Assembly: GCA_021799755.1 (NCBI GenBank)
Contig: JAJYZU010000045.1
Location: forward strand, 1-8,298
Length of the DNA stretch: 8,298 nt
DNA from: Thermoplasmata archaeon
GTDB taxonomy: Archaea > Thermoplasmatota > Thermoplasmata > Thermoplasmatales > Thermoplasmataceae
Direction: 5' to 3'
Each line of letters opens with the position of its first letter. Position 1 is the stretch's first letter. The position numbers and the translations under genes were made by a program. Positions 1 to 6,755 of this stretch are shown piece by piece. The notes under the pieces were generated by a model, which saw nothing but the letters and a program-made list of their open reading frames with translations, did not search any database and was not told the DNA's origin.

Positions 1-573
1 GTATCACTGGCACAGGGCCAGCGGGAATCCTCTCTGATTCATTACAGGCTGGCTAAAAAGTTTGATGCAGCAGTTGATGATATTCTTGATGTGATAAAAA
101 TTTCCAAAATGGCCGTGATGGCTTCGACACTTTCAACAATGACTTCAATACTGCCTGTCGTTTCATCGTTCGAAGCCATCGAGCTCAGGGATAAGGAAGC
201 TGAGAAGATTATGGCCAATGTGATAAGAGAATCGGGGAATGCTCAACCGCCGGAGAGCCTTTCAGCACTCTCAAAACTCTCCTTTGATCTCTTTGATGAG
301 CACATAAGAGAAAGAATGGAACTGCTGTCGCCATTCTCTCTTGATAAGAAGACCGTTTTCCTGGTCGCTTTTGCGATCAGCGTGTCACTGAGGGATCAGA
401 GCTGCGCCCCGGTTTATCTCAATCAGTATTTCAGAAACGGAGGGAACATCAGAAACATGGAAGATGCAATATCCATCGCACGCTTCGTGACAGGAAACAA
501 GGTTATCACAACATCAATGGATATGCTCAGCGATATAGTTTCAAAGCTTGACAGTGGAAATAATGAGAAGTAA
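1..573 (+). CDS. Partial CMD/AhpD-like all-helical protein, 5' end missing
   Basis: The reading frame is open from the first base, so the gene begins upstream; the GTG at 91 is only an internal valine. The 190 visible residues read as two copies of a carboxymuconolactone-decarboxylase/AhpD-like helical unit. The second copy (about residues 115-180) has the family pattern: a hydrophobic helix (FLVAFAISVSL), a cysteine (C135, RDQSCAPVYL), then a small-residue turn (NGGNIRNMEDAI) and another helix. The first copy (about residues 8-55) aligns by eye (RESSLIHYRLAKKF against RDQSCAPVYLNQYF), suggesting an internal duplication. AhpD-type enzymes use CxxCxxxH; here the second Cys is V138 and the His is Q142, so peroxidase-type redox chemistry looks lost. 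The stop lies 11 nt before the transporter's start, so the two are probably co-transcribed. The fold assignment is inference from pattern, and the function is unknown. Confidence 0.6.
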   Translation, partial: VSLAQGQRESSLIHYRLAKKFDAAVDDILDVIKISKMAVMASTLSTMTSILPVVSSFEAIELRDKEAEKIMANVIRESGNAQPPESLSALSKLSFDLFDEHIRERMELLSPFSLDKKTVFLVAFAISVSLRDQSCAPVYLNQYFRNGGNIRNMEDAISIARFVTGNKVITTSMDMLSDIVSKLDSGNNEK

Positions 574-584
574 TCTTTTGGTGG

Positions 585-1652
585 GTGTTTCAGACGAATA
601 AAAACACAATCTCCGTTTTTGGATCCGAGTGGTTCGGAATGTCCATCGCCACCCTTGCCCTTGCCGAAGTCTATATACTTGCATATCAGCAGGACGGTTT
701 CGTTCCTTTTTTCTACCTTGGAAATGGTTTAATGGCATTGGGCATTATCCTCTTCTTTGTCATACTTGTTTTATGGTCCACCAGAGGCATACTGATCCAT
801 GATAAGATCCACGGACACTGGGACAATCTGACCAGGCTGAGTTTCATATCTCTCATCCCGATTATCGGCTTCATCAGCAATTCCCAGCTGATTTACTTTT
901 ATGGACTTTCCTCTCTTTCAGCATCCTTCTCACTCCTGAACTATCTGGTAGAATATTCACTTGCCCTCATTCTCGGCGTTATACTCGGCTACAGGCTTTA
1001 CACCAAGGAAATAAACCTCAAGGAGATCAATTATGCCGTGGTCATACCGCCACTGGCAATAGGCACGGGCGTGTTTCTGGGGTCGGATCTCATTGGATTT
1101 TACGGAGGAGGCACCGGTTCTGTGATTTACTATCTGACCATTATCGGACTGGGCATCTTCTTCTTCCTCTACATATTCATCGGTTCCCTGGCCCTCTCGG
1201 GACACGTCACAAATAAGGTTCATGAGACCCTTCCCACGACCATGCTCCCGGTCGGCATAGCAAGCCTAATCGTGATAAATATACTATCCATAGTGTCATT
1301 TAATAAACTCCATATTTTCCAGCTTTCCCTTTCAACTGCCGGCTTCGTTTCTCTTATGCTCTGGGGCTTTGAAATATGGAATTTCCTTGTTGTGACCATC
1401 ATAATTTTTACCAGACCTCCGAGGGGAAGCATGAGTTCATGGGCCTATGGCTTTCCTCTTGGCCTATTCGCAATCTCGACTGTCCGCATGATCTCCATAA
1501 CAAACGAGCACGGGCTCATCTGGGTATTCACAGCCATTGCAGTTGCGCTGAATACTGTCTGGATCTATGCATGGCTGAACACAATCATTTTCATGATGGA
1601 CAGGAAGAGGAAACTGCGGGAAATTGACGAAAACACGAAAACCTCTTCCTAG
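585..1652 (+). CDS. TDT-family (TehA/Mae1/SLAC1) membrane channel or dicarboxylate/anion carrier
   Basis: This is a 355-residue integral membrane protein with about ten hydrophobic segments (roughly residues 16-34, 43-66, 86-108, 115-137, 147-167, 178-205, 216-238, 247-275, 288-303 and 309-337). Family hallmarks of the tellurite-resistance/dicarboxylate transporter group are visible: an opening SEWFGMSIATLALA, comparable to the usual PxWFxxxxGT start; LPTTMLPVGIAS at 216-227; and WAYGFPLGLFAIST at 286-299, matching the family's WxxFPxGxFAxxT. Known members are SLAC1 anion channels, Mae1 malate carriers and TehA, so a weak-acid or anion substrate is likely but cannot be chosen. The GTG at 585 is the only start between the upstream in-frame stop (564-566) and the first helix. 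Starting at Met19 would cut that helix. A GGTGG immediately precedes the GTG, closer than a normal Shine-Dalgarno. The C-terminus is short and charged (DRKRKLREIDE). Confidence 0.75.
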   Translation: MFQTNKNTISVFGSEWFGMSIATLALAEVYILAYQQDGFVPFFYLGNGLMALGIILFFVILVLWSTRGILIHDKIHGHWDNLTRLSFISLIPIIGFISNSQLIYFYGLSSLSASFSLLNYLVEYSLALILGVILGYRLYTKEINLKEINYAVVIPPLAIGTGVFLGSDLIGFYGGGTGSVIYYLTIIGLGIFFFLYIFIGSLALSGHVTNKVHETLPTTMLPVGIASLIVINILSIVSFNKLHIFQLSLSTAGFVSLMLWGFEIWNFLVVTIIIFTRPPRGSMSSWAYGFPLGLFAISTVRMISITNEHGLIWVFTAIAVALNTVWIYAWLNTIIFMMDRKRKLREIDENTKTSS

Positions 1653-1679
1653 GATTTTGAAAATATGTATTGAGCAGTT

Positions 1680-1713
1680 AATATAATTTCTTAAACATTT
1701 GATTCATAATTTT
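1680..1713 (+). terminator. T-rich tail, possible archaeal terminator of the upstream pair
   Basis: About 30 nt after the transporter's stop the plus strand becomes AT-rich, with short T runs (AATTTCTT, CATTTG, AATTTT) and no stem-loop. Archaeal RNA polymerase commonly terminates at U-rich stretches without a hairpin, so this is the best terminator candidate before the independent pgk promoter. The runs are short and the call is weak. Confidence 0.3.
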
Positions 1714-1827
1714 GCATTCATGAACCATATTTGTCGATACGAGGTCGCAAGAGGCGATCATAACAAACGACTGCTGCTGTTTCTGCTCTGAATCCGCTCA
1801 CATCAACCTGAGTCCACCAAATAAACA

Positions 1828-1836
1828 AATATATAT
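1828..1836 (+). promoter_or_regulatory. TATA box of the pgk-pfdA-ftsY operon
   Basis: The sequence AATATATAT sits in an A-rich context (CCAAATAAACAAATATATATACC). Its centre is 23 nt before the pgk ATG. Archaeal transcription starts about 22-27 nt after the TATA centre, so the mRNA should begin at or within a base or two of the ATG. There is no Shine-Dalgarno between box and start. This is a typical leaderless archaeal promoter. Confidence 0.75.
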
Positions 1837-1854
1837 ACCGTATCATGTAAACTG

Positions 1855-3102
1855 ATGAAAGGATCTAAATTGGATTTCTTCACGCTAGACTCCTTTGACC
1901 TGACTGATAAAACTGTTTTTTTAAGGCTGGACATAAACTCGCCAATCAACCCCATTACGGGAGAGATAACAGGATCGACAAGATTCCTTGCACATTTCGA
2001 AACGCTCAGAACTCTCTCCCGATCAAGGGTGGTTATACTGGCTCACCAGAGCAGACCCGGGAAGGAGGATTTTACCTCGCTCAGATCCCACGCGTTATAT
2101 CTGCAGAGGCTTCTGGGAAGAAAGGTGAAGTTTGTGGATTCACTCTTTGGCGAAGACGTTGTGAGGGCTGTAGGCGAATTAAAAAGCGGAGAGATACTTA
2201 TGCTTGAGAACACAAGATTCTACTCCGAGGAGATAGACATCGATGGGGACGATCTTGAAACAATGGAGAAGAGCCATATTGTAAAAGGCCTGCTTCCACT
2301 GATAGACTACTTTGTCAACGATGCTTTTCCTGCAATACACAGGCCGCAGACAACACTTGTTGGTTTTCACAGGCTCATTCCCAACATTGCAGGCAGACTG
2401 ATTGAGAAGGAAATAGTTTCACTTGAGAGGTTCATGAAAGATGATTCGAGACCCAAGGTGGCGATTCTTGCTGGATCCAAGATAAACGAGTCCATTTCCG
2501 TTGCAAAGAATTTCCTTGATAAGGGAATTTCTGACAGGGTGATAACTGGAGGTGTCGTTGGCAACGCTTTTCTCTGGGCAATGGGAATTGACATCGGAAA
2601 GAAAAACCGGGATTTCATTGTCAGGAGCAACAAGAACTGGGAAGATCTCATCAACACCTGCAAGGATCTTGTGAAGAAATACGATGGAAATATTCTTGTG
2701 CCGCAGGACTGCGTTCTCAATCCATCGAAGAGGAGAGTGGCGATATCACAGAAAATGCCTGACAACGAACTCATGGCGGATATCGGAGTGGACACTATTG
2801 TGAACTATATAGACGAGATAAGAAAGGCTAAATCAATATTCCTGAACGGTCCCATGGGGATGTATGAGATGTCTGAGTACGCTGCGGGAACAAGGGAGAT
2901 CATGACAGCAATATCCATGAACCCGGGCATGAAGATAGCGGGCGGAGGTCACACACTCAACGCACTCGAGAAACTTGACCTCATGGATAAATTCGATCAC
3001 ACGTCCACAGGCGGGGGAGCTCTCATAAGTTATTTATCCGGTGACCCAATGCCTGTGCTGGAAGCGCTCAAGGAAAGCAAGAAAATATTCTCGGGGAATT
3101 GA
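1855..3102 (+). CDS. pgk: Phosphoglycerate kinase
   Basis: This cytosolic enzyme transfers phosphate between 1,3-bisphosphoglycerate and ADP (3-phosphoglycerate and ATP) in lower glycolysis/gluconeogenesis. At 415 residues it has the usual length and two-domain layout. N-domain substrate site: LRLDINSP at 23-30, HQSRPGK at 64-70, ENTRF at 118-122, VNDAF at 154-158 and HR at 162-163. C-domain nucleotide site: AGSKI at 206-210, TGGVVGNAF at 231-239, NGPMGMYE at 331-338, AGGGHT at 362-367 and STGGGA at 384-389. The wording of SRPGKEDFTSL and STGGGALISYLSG is the archaeal form rather than the bacterial one; AGSK replaces the more common GGAK but keeps the lysine. The ATG at 1855 lies 23 nt after a TATA box, so the message is probably leaderless. 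It is the first gene of an operon, and pfdA begins one base after its stop. Confidence 0.96.
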   Translation: MKGSKLDFFTLDSFDLTDKTVFLRLDINSPINPITGEITGSTRFLAHFETLRTLSRSRVVILAHQSRPGKEDFTSLRSHALYLQRLLGRKVKFVDSLFGEDVVRAVGELKSGEILMLENTRFYSEEIDIDGDDLETMEKSHIVKGLLPLIDYFVNDAFPAIHRPQTTLVGFHRLIPNIAGRLIEKEIVSLERFMKDDSRPKVAILAGSKINESISVAKNFLDKGISDRVITGGVVGNAFLWAMGIDIGKKNRDFIVRSNKNWEDLINTCKDLVKKYDGNILVPQDCVLNPSKRRVAISQKMPDNELMADIGVDTIVNYIDEIRKAKSIFLNGPMGMYEMSEYAAGTREIMTAISMNPGMKIAGGGHTLNALEKLDLMDKFDHTSTGGGALISYLSGDPMPVLEALKESKKIFSGN

Positions 3103-3103
3103 A

Positions 3104-3520
3104 ATGGAACAGGATGCACGTGAAAGTCTGATTCAGGAACTTGAATATCTCAAGGGTGTGATCGAATCCTATAACGACCAGATATCAAGGATAGGCAGGG
3201 TCGTTGACGAGATTAATCTGAGCCTTTCCGTTATCGGGAACAGGAAGAGCATAGAGGGTAACGAAACCAGGGTATCAATCGGTTATGGTGTTTATGTGAA
3301 CGCCAGGATTGAGAATTTTGACAAACTGCTCCTACCTATTGGATCGGGCATTTACCGCGAGGACAGTGCTGAAAACGTTGAGAACAGGCTTAAAAGCGAG
3401 TTGCAGTCACTTCAGGCTTCCATGGATTCACTCCTTGAAAAGAGAAAAGAGAGCGAAAACAGGTATGAGACCCTCCTGACAGTGGTACAGCAGGCCAGTG
3501 CCCAGAATCAGAAACAGTGA
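3104..3520 (+). CDS. pfdA: Prefoldin alpha subunit
   Basis: This is the alpha subunit of the jellyfish-shaped archaeal prefoldin (two alpha, four beta), which captures unfolded proteins and passes them to the thermosome. The 138 residues show the expected order: an N-terminal coiled-coil helix (about 3-45, heptad-like ELEYLKGVIESYNDQI), the two beta hairpins that form the body (about 56-86, with VSIGYGVYVNARI and LLLPIGSGIYRED matching the PiGxGvyV and GxGiYxE motifs of alpha subunits), and a C-terminal coiled-coil helix (about 88-130). The frame is open further upstream to 3041, but that part overlaps pgk. The ATG at 3104, one base after the pgk stop, gives the normal family length. There is no strong Shine-Dalgarno (only GGGGAA), so translation may rely on reinitiation after pgk. 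Confidence 0.92.
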   Translation: MEQDARESLIQELEYLKGVIESYNDQISRIGRVVDEINLSLSVIGNRKSIEGNETRVSIGYGVYVNARIENFDKLLLPIGSGIYREDSAENVENRLKSELQSLQASMDSLLEKRKESENRYETLLTVVQQASAQNQKQ

Positions 3521-3521
3521 T

Positions 3522-4397
3522 ATGTTCGACAATCTAAAGAAAAAGTTCAGCGGTTTATTTTCGAAATCTTCTGAAGAGTTTGTGAGGAAATCAGATCTTG
3601 AGTCGAAGATCATAGAGACTCTCGTTGAATCAGACGTTTCCATCGATGTCGCGGAAAGAATCTGGAAGAGCATGGAGGAGAGTCTCGACATTGATGGAAA
3701 GAAGATTCCTGTGGAGAAATATGTTACAGCTCTAAGGAATGCCATAATCCCCATTTTTGACGTGCAGAAGAGTCTTCCCGACATCCTCAATCCCCATGAG
3801 AAGCCCTACGTCATGCTTTTCCTCGGGATCAACGGCACAGGAAAAACGACCACTGTGGCCAAGGTTGCAAACTATCTCAGGAAGAATGGAAAGAGGGTTG
3901 TGGTGGCTGCCTCAGATACATTCAGGGCCGGTGCCATAGAGCAGATTTCAATACTTGGGGAAAGAGTCGGAGTCGCTGTTATCAAACACCAGGGCGGGAG
4001 TGACCCCTCTGCCGTTGCATTCGATGCAATCAATCACGCTAGGGCAAGGAACATAGACTATGTTCTGATAGATTCTGCAGGAAGGATGCAGACGAACAAG
4101 AATCTCATCGAGGAGATGAAGAAAATAAAACGGATCTCAAAGCCGAATCTCACTGTCGTGGTTCTCGATGCCATGATTGGACAGGATGCCGTTAATCAGG
4201 CAGAAACCTTCTTCAGTGAAGTTGGGTTTGACTGCATAATTGTCACGAAGCTTGACACGGATGCAAAAGGCGGATCGATACTCACAATGGCTGCGGAGAT
4301 AAAGAAGCCTATTCTTTTCGTTGGAAACGGGCAGGGACTGGATGATATACAGCAGTTCACCAGGGAATGGTTTCTAGACAGGATCCTACCTCAGTGA
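3522..4397 (+). CDS. ftsY: Signal recognition particle receptor FtsY
   Basis: This SRP-type GTPase sits at the inner face of the membrane and receives SRP54-ribosome-nascent chain complexes for co-translational insertion. The 291 residues hold an N domain (about 15-90) and a G domain with every GTPase element: GINGTGKTTT at 102-111 (P-loop), DTFRAGAIEQ at 132-141 (insertion box motif), DSAGR at 184-188, TKLD at 242-245 and GNGQ at 268-271. The FtsY-type TKLDTDAKGG (242-251) and the end FTREWFLDRIL separate it from SRP54, as does the absence of an M domain. There is no acidic A domain; a basic amphipathic start (FDNLKKKFSGLF) could touch lipid. The ATG at 3522, one base after the pfdA stop, is preferred over one at 3498 inside pfdA. 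The tail overlaps the convergent regulator gene by 12 bp. Confidence 0.95.
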   Translation: MFDNLKKKFSGLFSKSSEEFVRKSDLESKIIETLVESDVSIDVAERIWKSMEESLDIDGKKIPVEKYVTALRNAIIPIFDVQKSLPDILNPHEKPYVMLFLGINGTGKTTTVAKVANYLRKNGKRVVVAASDTFRAGAIEQISILGERVGVAVIKHQGGSDPSAVAFDAINHARARNIDYVLIDSAGRMQTNKNLIEEMKKIKRISKPNLTVVVLDAMIGQDAVNQAETFFSEVGFDCIIVTKLDTDAKGGSILTMAAEIKKPILFVGNGQGLDDIQQFTREWFLDRILPQ

Positions 4398-5060
4398 ACT
4401 CATTATCCTAGATATCTTTTCCGGGTCAAGTTCTGTGGTGATGAGCGGAATGTTTTCAAGTTCAGCGATCTTGACTGCAAGCTCGTCCACCCTGTCCGCC
4501 TGTATGTAAACGACCGCAGCAGGTTTGAGCGGATGTGCTCTTATTGCGATCATGGGGCTTCTTCCCATCTTGACCTCTGTGAAAAATATGACCCTCTGAC
4601 TTGACCAGCCGTAAAGTTTGCCATATTCGGAATATGAAAATGTCAGTACAGCCTGAACGCCGTTAACTATTGTGTAGCCGCGTATATACCTCTGCAGCGA
4701 GGGCGATGAACGGTTAACACCGTTGACGCTCTTCACAACTTTTTCCAGCAGGACATCATGATCGTAGTCTTTCACATCGATCAGCGCCTGTGACGGGACT
4801 CCGCTGTTGAACCGCCTGGCTACTATTCCGCCCCTTTTCTCGTCAATTGCTATGAATGCCATCACTATCTTCTTTATAGTTGACGCACCCGGAGATTTTC
4901 TCCTTCCTGCCTCATAATCGCTTACGAGAGAAGGCGAAACTTCAAGAAATCTGGATAATTCAATCTGCGAGATCCTGAATTCCTCCCGCCACCTCTTTAT
5001 GGTTTCACCGGGATTCTCAGACATCGTGATCTGGCCGGCAATTTTTTCTTCTAGATCCAC
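4386..5060 (-). CDS. Xre-type helix-turn-helix transcriptional regulator (archaeal, COG1709-like)
   Basis: This is a predicted DNA-binding regulator of 224 residues from the GTG at 5060 (229 from the ATG at 5075). The N-terminal third has a lead-in (LEEKIAGQITMSENPG) and a Cro/CI-like helix-turn-helix (about 25-58: SQIELSRFLEVSPSLVSDYE, then GRRKSPG). The C-terminal half is a mixed alpha/beta domain with GWSSQRVIFF (151-160) and MGRSPMIAIRAHPLKPAAVVYIQ. From memory it resembles the archaeal COG1709 regulators; the ligand and targets are unknown. The start was chosen because a TATA box centred at 5084 lies 24 nt upstream of the GTG, matching the other promoters here, whereas the ATG at 5075 would be only 9 nt from it. 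An inverted repeat brackets that box, suggesting autoregulation. The family-like IAGQI segment rules out the Met at 5024. Confidence 0.8.
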   Translation of the reverse strand: MDLEEKIAGQITMSENPGETIKRWREEFRISQIELSRFLEVSPSLVSDYEAGRRKSPGASTIKKIVMAFIAIDEKRGGIVARRFNSGVPSQALIDVKDYDHDVLLEKVVKSVNGVNRSSPSLQRYIRGYTIVNGVQAVLTFSYSEYGKLYGWSSQRVIFFTEVKMGRSPMIAIRAHPLKPAAVVYIQADRVDELAVKIAELENIPLITTELDPEKISRIMSSLR

Positions 5061-5067
5061 AATGAGT

Positions 5068-5094
5068 AATACCATATTGAAATAAAATGGTATT
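5068..5094. promoter_or_regulatory. Inverted repeat around the regulator's TATA box, candidate operator
   Basis: AATACCAT (5068-5075) and ATGGTATT (5087-5094) form a perfect 8-bp inverted repeat separated by 11 bp. The centre-to-centre distance of the arms is 19 bp, about two helical turns, which suits a dimeric helix-turn-helix protein. The TATA-like element falls in the spacer and inner edge of one arm, so binding would block TBP/TFB. The repeat is seen directly; its role as the operator of the adjacent Xre-type gene is inference. Confidence 0.5.
5080..5088 (-). promoter_or_regulatory. TATA-like element of the regulator gene
   Basis: On the minus strand this reads ATTTTATTT. Its centre is 24 nt upstream of the GTG at 5060, the same spacing as at pgk, and would give a leaderless transcript. 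A second TATA-like string (minus-strand GTATAATTT, about 5141-5149) further upstream would instead give a leader of about 45 nt to the ATG at 5075. I see no Shine-Dalgarno in front of that ATG, so the nearer box is favoured. Confidence 0.45.
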
Positions 5095-5127
5095 CAATGC
5101 TGGCTTTATGGAAGATTCTTCAACTGC

Positions 5128-5139
5128 CACTGAACAGTG
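5128..5139. repeat. Small palindrome CACTG-AA-CAGTG
   Basis: Two 5-bp arms are separated by 2 bp, in the 107-bp gap between the end of the transporter gene and the regulator's chosen start. It lies about 30 nt past the transporter's stop and about 35 bp upstream of the larger inverted repeat. The loop is too short for a good RNA hairpin and no T run follows on the minus strand, so a protein-binding half-site pair is more plausible than a terminator. It may also be chance. Confidence 0.25.
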
Positions 5140-5167
5140 AAATTATACATTCTGATCGGTTGAGCCA

Positions 5168-6364
5168 CTAGCTGCTGGAACCCGGTGGAAGATGATCTCC
5201 CATGCTCCGGATCTCCGCCCTGAAATTCATGGCCAGCAGAATCATCAGCAGGACTATAAGGAACATAATTCCAAAGAAGGTCAGCCTGAAGCCGTACAGG
5301 TCGATCAGTGTACCTCCCACAAATGGCAGTATCACGCCTATCATCATCATAACCGAGAAGAAGTAGCTGTTTGCCATGTTCCTGAACTTCGGATCGAATG
5401 ATCTTGTTATGGACAGCACGGAAAGTGGATATGTGAGACCGTGGGGCACCCCGAGAATCAGGAGTGCCGCTATGAACATGTACAGGTTCGTGGATAGCAC
5501 CATGATGAGGATACCGGCAATTGAAAGGATCATGGAAACGGTCATCTGCAACCTTATGTTTCTGGGAGGTTTGAACGATAGAAACAGCCTTGATCCGAAC
5601 GAGGCAACGAAGAAGAACGAGAACAGAAGGGTGACCGTGGATAGTGAGATGCCGAAGGTATCCTTCTCATATATGCCAGCAAAGGCCACAAGCAAAGAAA
5701 ACGGAACATTGTATGCCATGATGTTGAGCAGTGCAGACCTGAATCCATAGTTGCTGAAGACCTTGGTTCTGATTCTCACCTTGTTTTCTTGGGGGAACCT
5801 GATGAGAGGGGATAGCAGTGCCGAGACCACAGCAAACGCCGTGAACATCAGAAACACAGTCCTCAATGGATAGTATTTCAGAAGATCAGACTCCACTGCC
5901 GGTCCAGCCACGAGTGAAAGACTCAGCGCAACAGTGTACAGCGAGAGAACCCGTTCACGCACAGCAGCATTTTTGAATAGACCTGCGGCAGTGACAACAT
6001 TGGGCATCATCAGTCCAAGCACTGCTCCAGCAACTGCAGCAAGAAGCCATACGGTTATGTATGTCGACTCGAAAAATCCCACAAACACGAGAACATAAAT
6101 CACGTTTGATACTATGAACGCAACACGCCTGCTCCCAGAACTCAGTCTAGTGTTCAGGAGTGCTGTAGTAAGGAAGGTTGAAAACGAGCTGAGTGCAGCT
6201 ATTATCCCCACTTCCTCCTGTGTAAAGTTAAAGTCGTACCTGGCAAGCAGGGGAACGGAGGTCATCATCATGTTGTTGCTTGCCCTTATGAAAAAGGTTA
6301 TTGAAAGAATTATAAAAATAGTTTCAACAATAGAAATTTTTGAAAACTCTTTATCAGATTCCAT
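5168..6364 (-). CDS. Major facilitator superfamily transporter, substrate unknown
   Basis: This is a 398-residue polytopic membrane protein with about twelve hydrophobic segments in two halves, split by a charged central loop (about 188-206, RFPQENKVRIRTKVFSNYGF). The N-terminal half has RYDFNFTQEEVGIIAAL (42-58), typical of the first periplasmic loop into helix 2. A degenerate motif A lies in loop 2-3 (LNTRLSSGSRR, 70-80, lacking the usual GxxxDR). The second half has GVPHGLTYPLSVLSITRSF at 305-323, in the helix 9-10 region, and a C-half loop with GTLIDLYGFR (351-360). The length is ordinary for MFS drug or metabolite carriers, but nothing identifies the cargo. The ATG at 6364 lies 9 nt after the DsrE-like gene's stop, so the two form one transcription unit; no strong Shine-Dalgarno is visible. 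The C-terminus is cytoplasmic and ends in PPGSSS. Confidence 0.85.
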   Translation of the reverse strand: MESDKEFSKISIVETIFIILSITFFIRASNNMMMTSVPLLARYDFNFTQEEVGIIAALSSFSTFLTTALLNTRLSSGSRRVAFIVSNVIYVLVFVGFFESTYITVWLLAAVAGAVLGLMMPNVVTAAGLFKNAAVRERVLSLYTVALSLSLVAGPAVESDLLKYYPLRTVFLMFTAFAVVSALLSPLIRFPQENKVRIRTKVFSNYGFRSALLNIMAYNVPFSLLVAFAGIYEKDTFGISLSTVTLLFSFFFVASFGSRLFLSFKPPRNIRLQMTVSMILSIAGILIMVLSTNLYMFIAALLILGVPHGLTYPLSVLSITRSFDPKFRNMANSYFFSVMMMIGVILPFVGGTLIDLYGFRLTFFGIMFLIVLLMILLAMNFRAEIRSMGDHLPPGSSS

Positions 6365-6373
6365 GTGTTTTCA

Positions 6374-6715
6374 TCAGAAGGTGATTACCTCATATCCACT
6401 GTTAACATAAAAGGCCAGCCTCTCGCCAAAGGGCATAAGTTTGACTCCCATATCCTCGAGTTTCGTCTCGATCTCAAATTTCTTTGCAAGAAATACGCAT
6501 GCCGAGTCAAGAGCGCCAGCCTTGACGATGTCGTTGAATGCCTCTTTAACATCACCCTTTATGGTTGAAACATACTGCTCGCTTGGACCATACAGGATGA
6601 CCTTTGTATCCTCATACCTGCCAGCCTTTATCTGCCTAGATGCCGTCATTATCGCCAGATCTGCCCTTTCTGGGGCCTCTTTTCCTGCTACAATCAGGAA
6701 TACTACTTTTGCCAT
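6374..6715 (-). CDS. DsrE/DsrF-like small protein
   Basis: The 113 residues have the DsrE-like fold pattern: a first strand (KVVFLIVAG), a helix with ERADLAIMTASRQIKAG, a second strand (TKVILYGPSEQYV), a helix ending near Cys73 (ALDSACVFLAKKF), then LEDMGVKLMPFGERL and a terminal strand (SGYEVITF). In this superfamily the cysteine at the equivalent place can carry persulfide sulfur or act in thiol chemistry; here it is the only cysteine. Archaeal relatives are often annotated as predicted peroxiredoxin or sulfur-reduction proteins, and the true role is usually unknown. There is no TusB, TusC or TusA partner beside it; its partner is an MFS transporter 9 nt downstream. The ATG at 6715 sits 24 nt from a TATA box, implying a leaderless message. 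GGTGA directly abuts the ATG and would be too close to act as a Shine-Dalgarno. Confidence 0.75.
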   Translation of the reverse strand: MAKVVFLIVAGKEAPERADLAIMTASRQIKAGRYEDTKVILYGPSEQYVSTIKGDVKEAFNDIVKAGALDSACVFLAKKFEIETKLEDMGVKLMPFGERLAFYVNSGYEVITF

Positions 6716-6729
6716 TCACCAATAAGTCA

Positions 6730-6738
6730 TTTATCTAT
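6730..6738 (+). promoter_or_regulatory. Possible TATA element for the 35-residue ORF
   Basis: The plus strand reads TTTATCTAT with its centre about 22 nt before the ATG at 6756. The match is looser than the minus-strand box it overlaps. It is listed because the spacing agrees with the other leaderless starts in the window; on its own it is weak. Confidence 0.25.
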
Positions 6739-6743
6739 ATTAA
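6735..6743 (-). promoter_or_regulatory. TATA box of the DsrE-like/MFS operon
   Basis: The minus strand reads TTAATATAG with its centre 24 nt upstream of the ATG at 6715, predicting transcription from the A of the start codon. It overlaps a plus-strand TATA-like stretch that could serve the 35-residue ORF, so the two directions would share or compete for this short region. Confidence 0.6.
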
Positions 6744-6755
6744 GTAAACGCATTG

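Noticed and set aside
1720..1791. 23-codon ORF (MNHICRYEVARG...) in the pgk upstream gap
   Set aside because: It is very short, with CGA codons and a CTG run unlike the neighbours, and no TATA element at the right distance; chance is more likely.
1787..1858. CTGA and TGATGA strings suggesting a C/D box RNA before pgk
   Set aside because: The TGATGA is the pgk start context and lacks the required purine. The CTGA strings lie upstream, in the wrong order, with no terminal stem.
2367..2795. Minus-strand ORF of 142 codons opposite pgk
   Set aside because: It overlaps the well-conserved nucleotide-binding half of phosphoglycerate kinase and shows no independent motif.
3041..3103. Upstream extension of the prefoldin frame from ATG 3041
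   Set aside because: It would add 21 residues lying wholly within pgk. The shorter form from 3104 matches the family's length and starts right after the pgk stop.
5376..5750. Plus-strand ORF of 124 codons inside the MFS gene
   Set aside because: It is antisense to a clear twelve-helix transporter, has no recognisable domain and no start signals; it is a shadow of the real gene.
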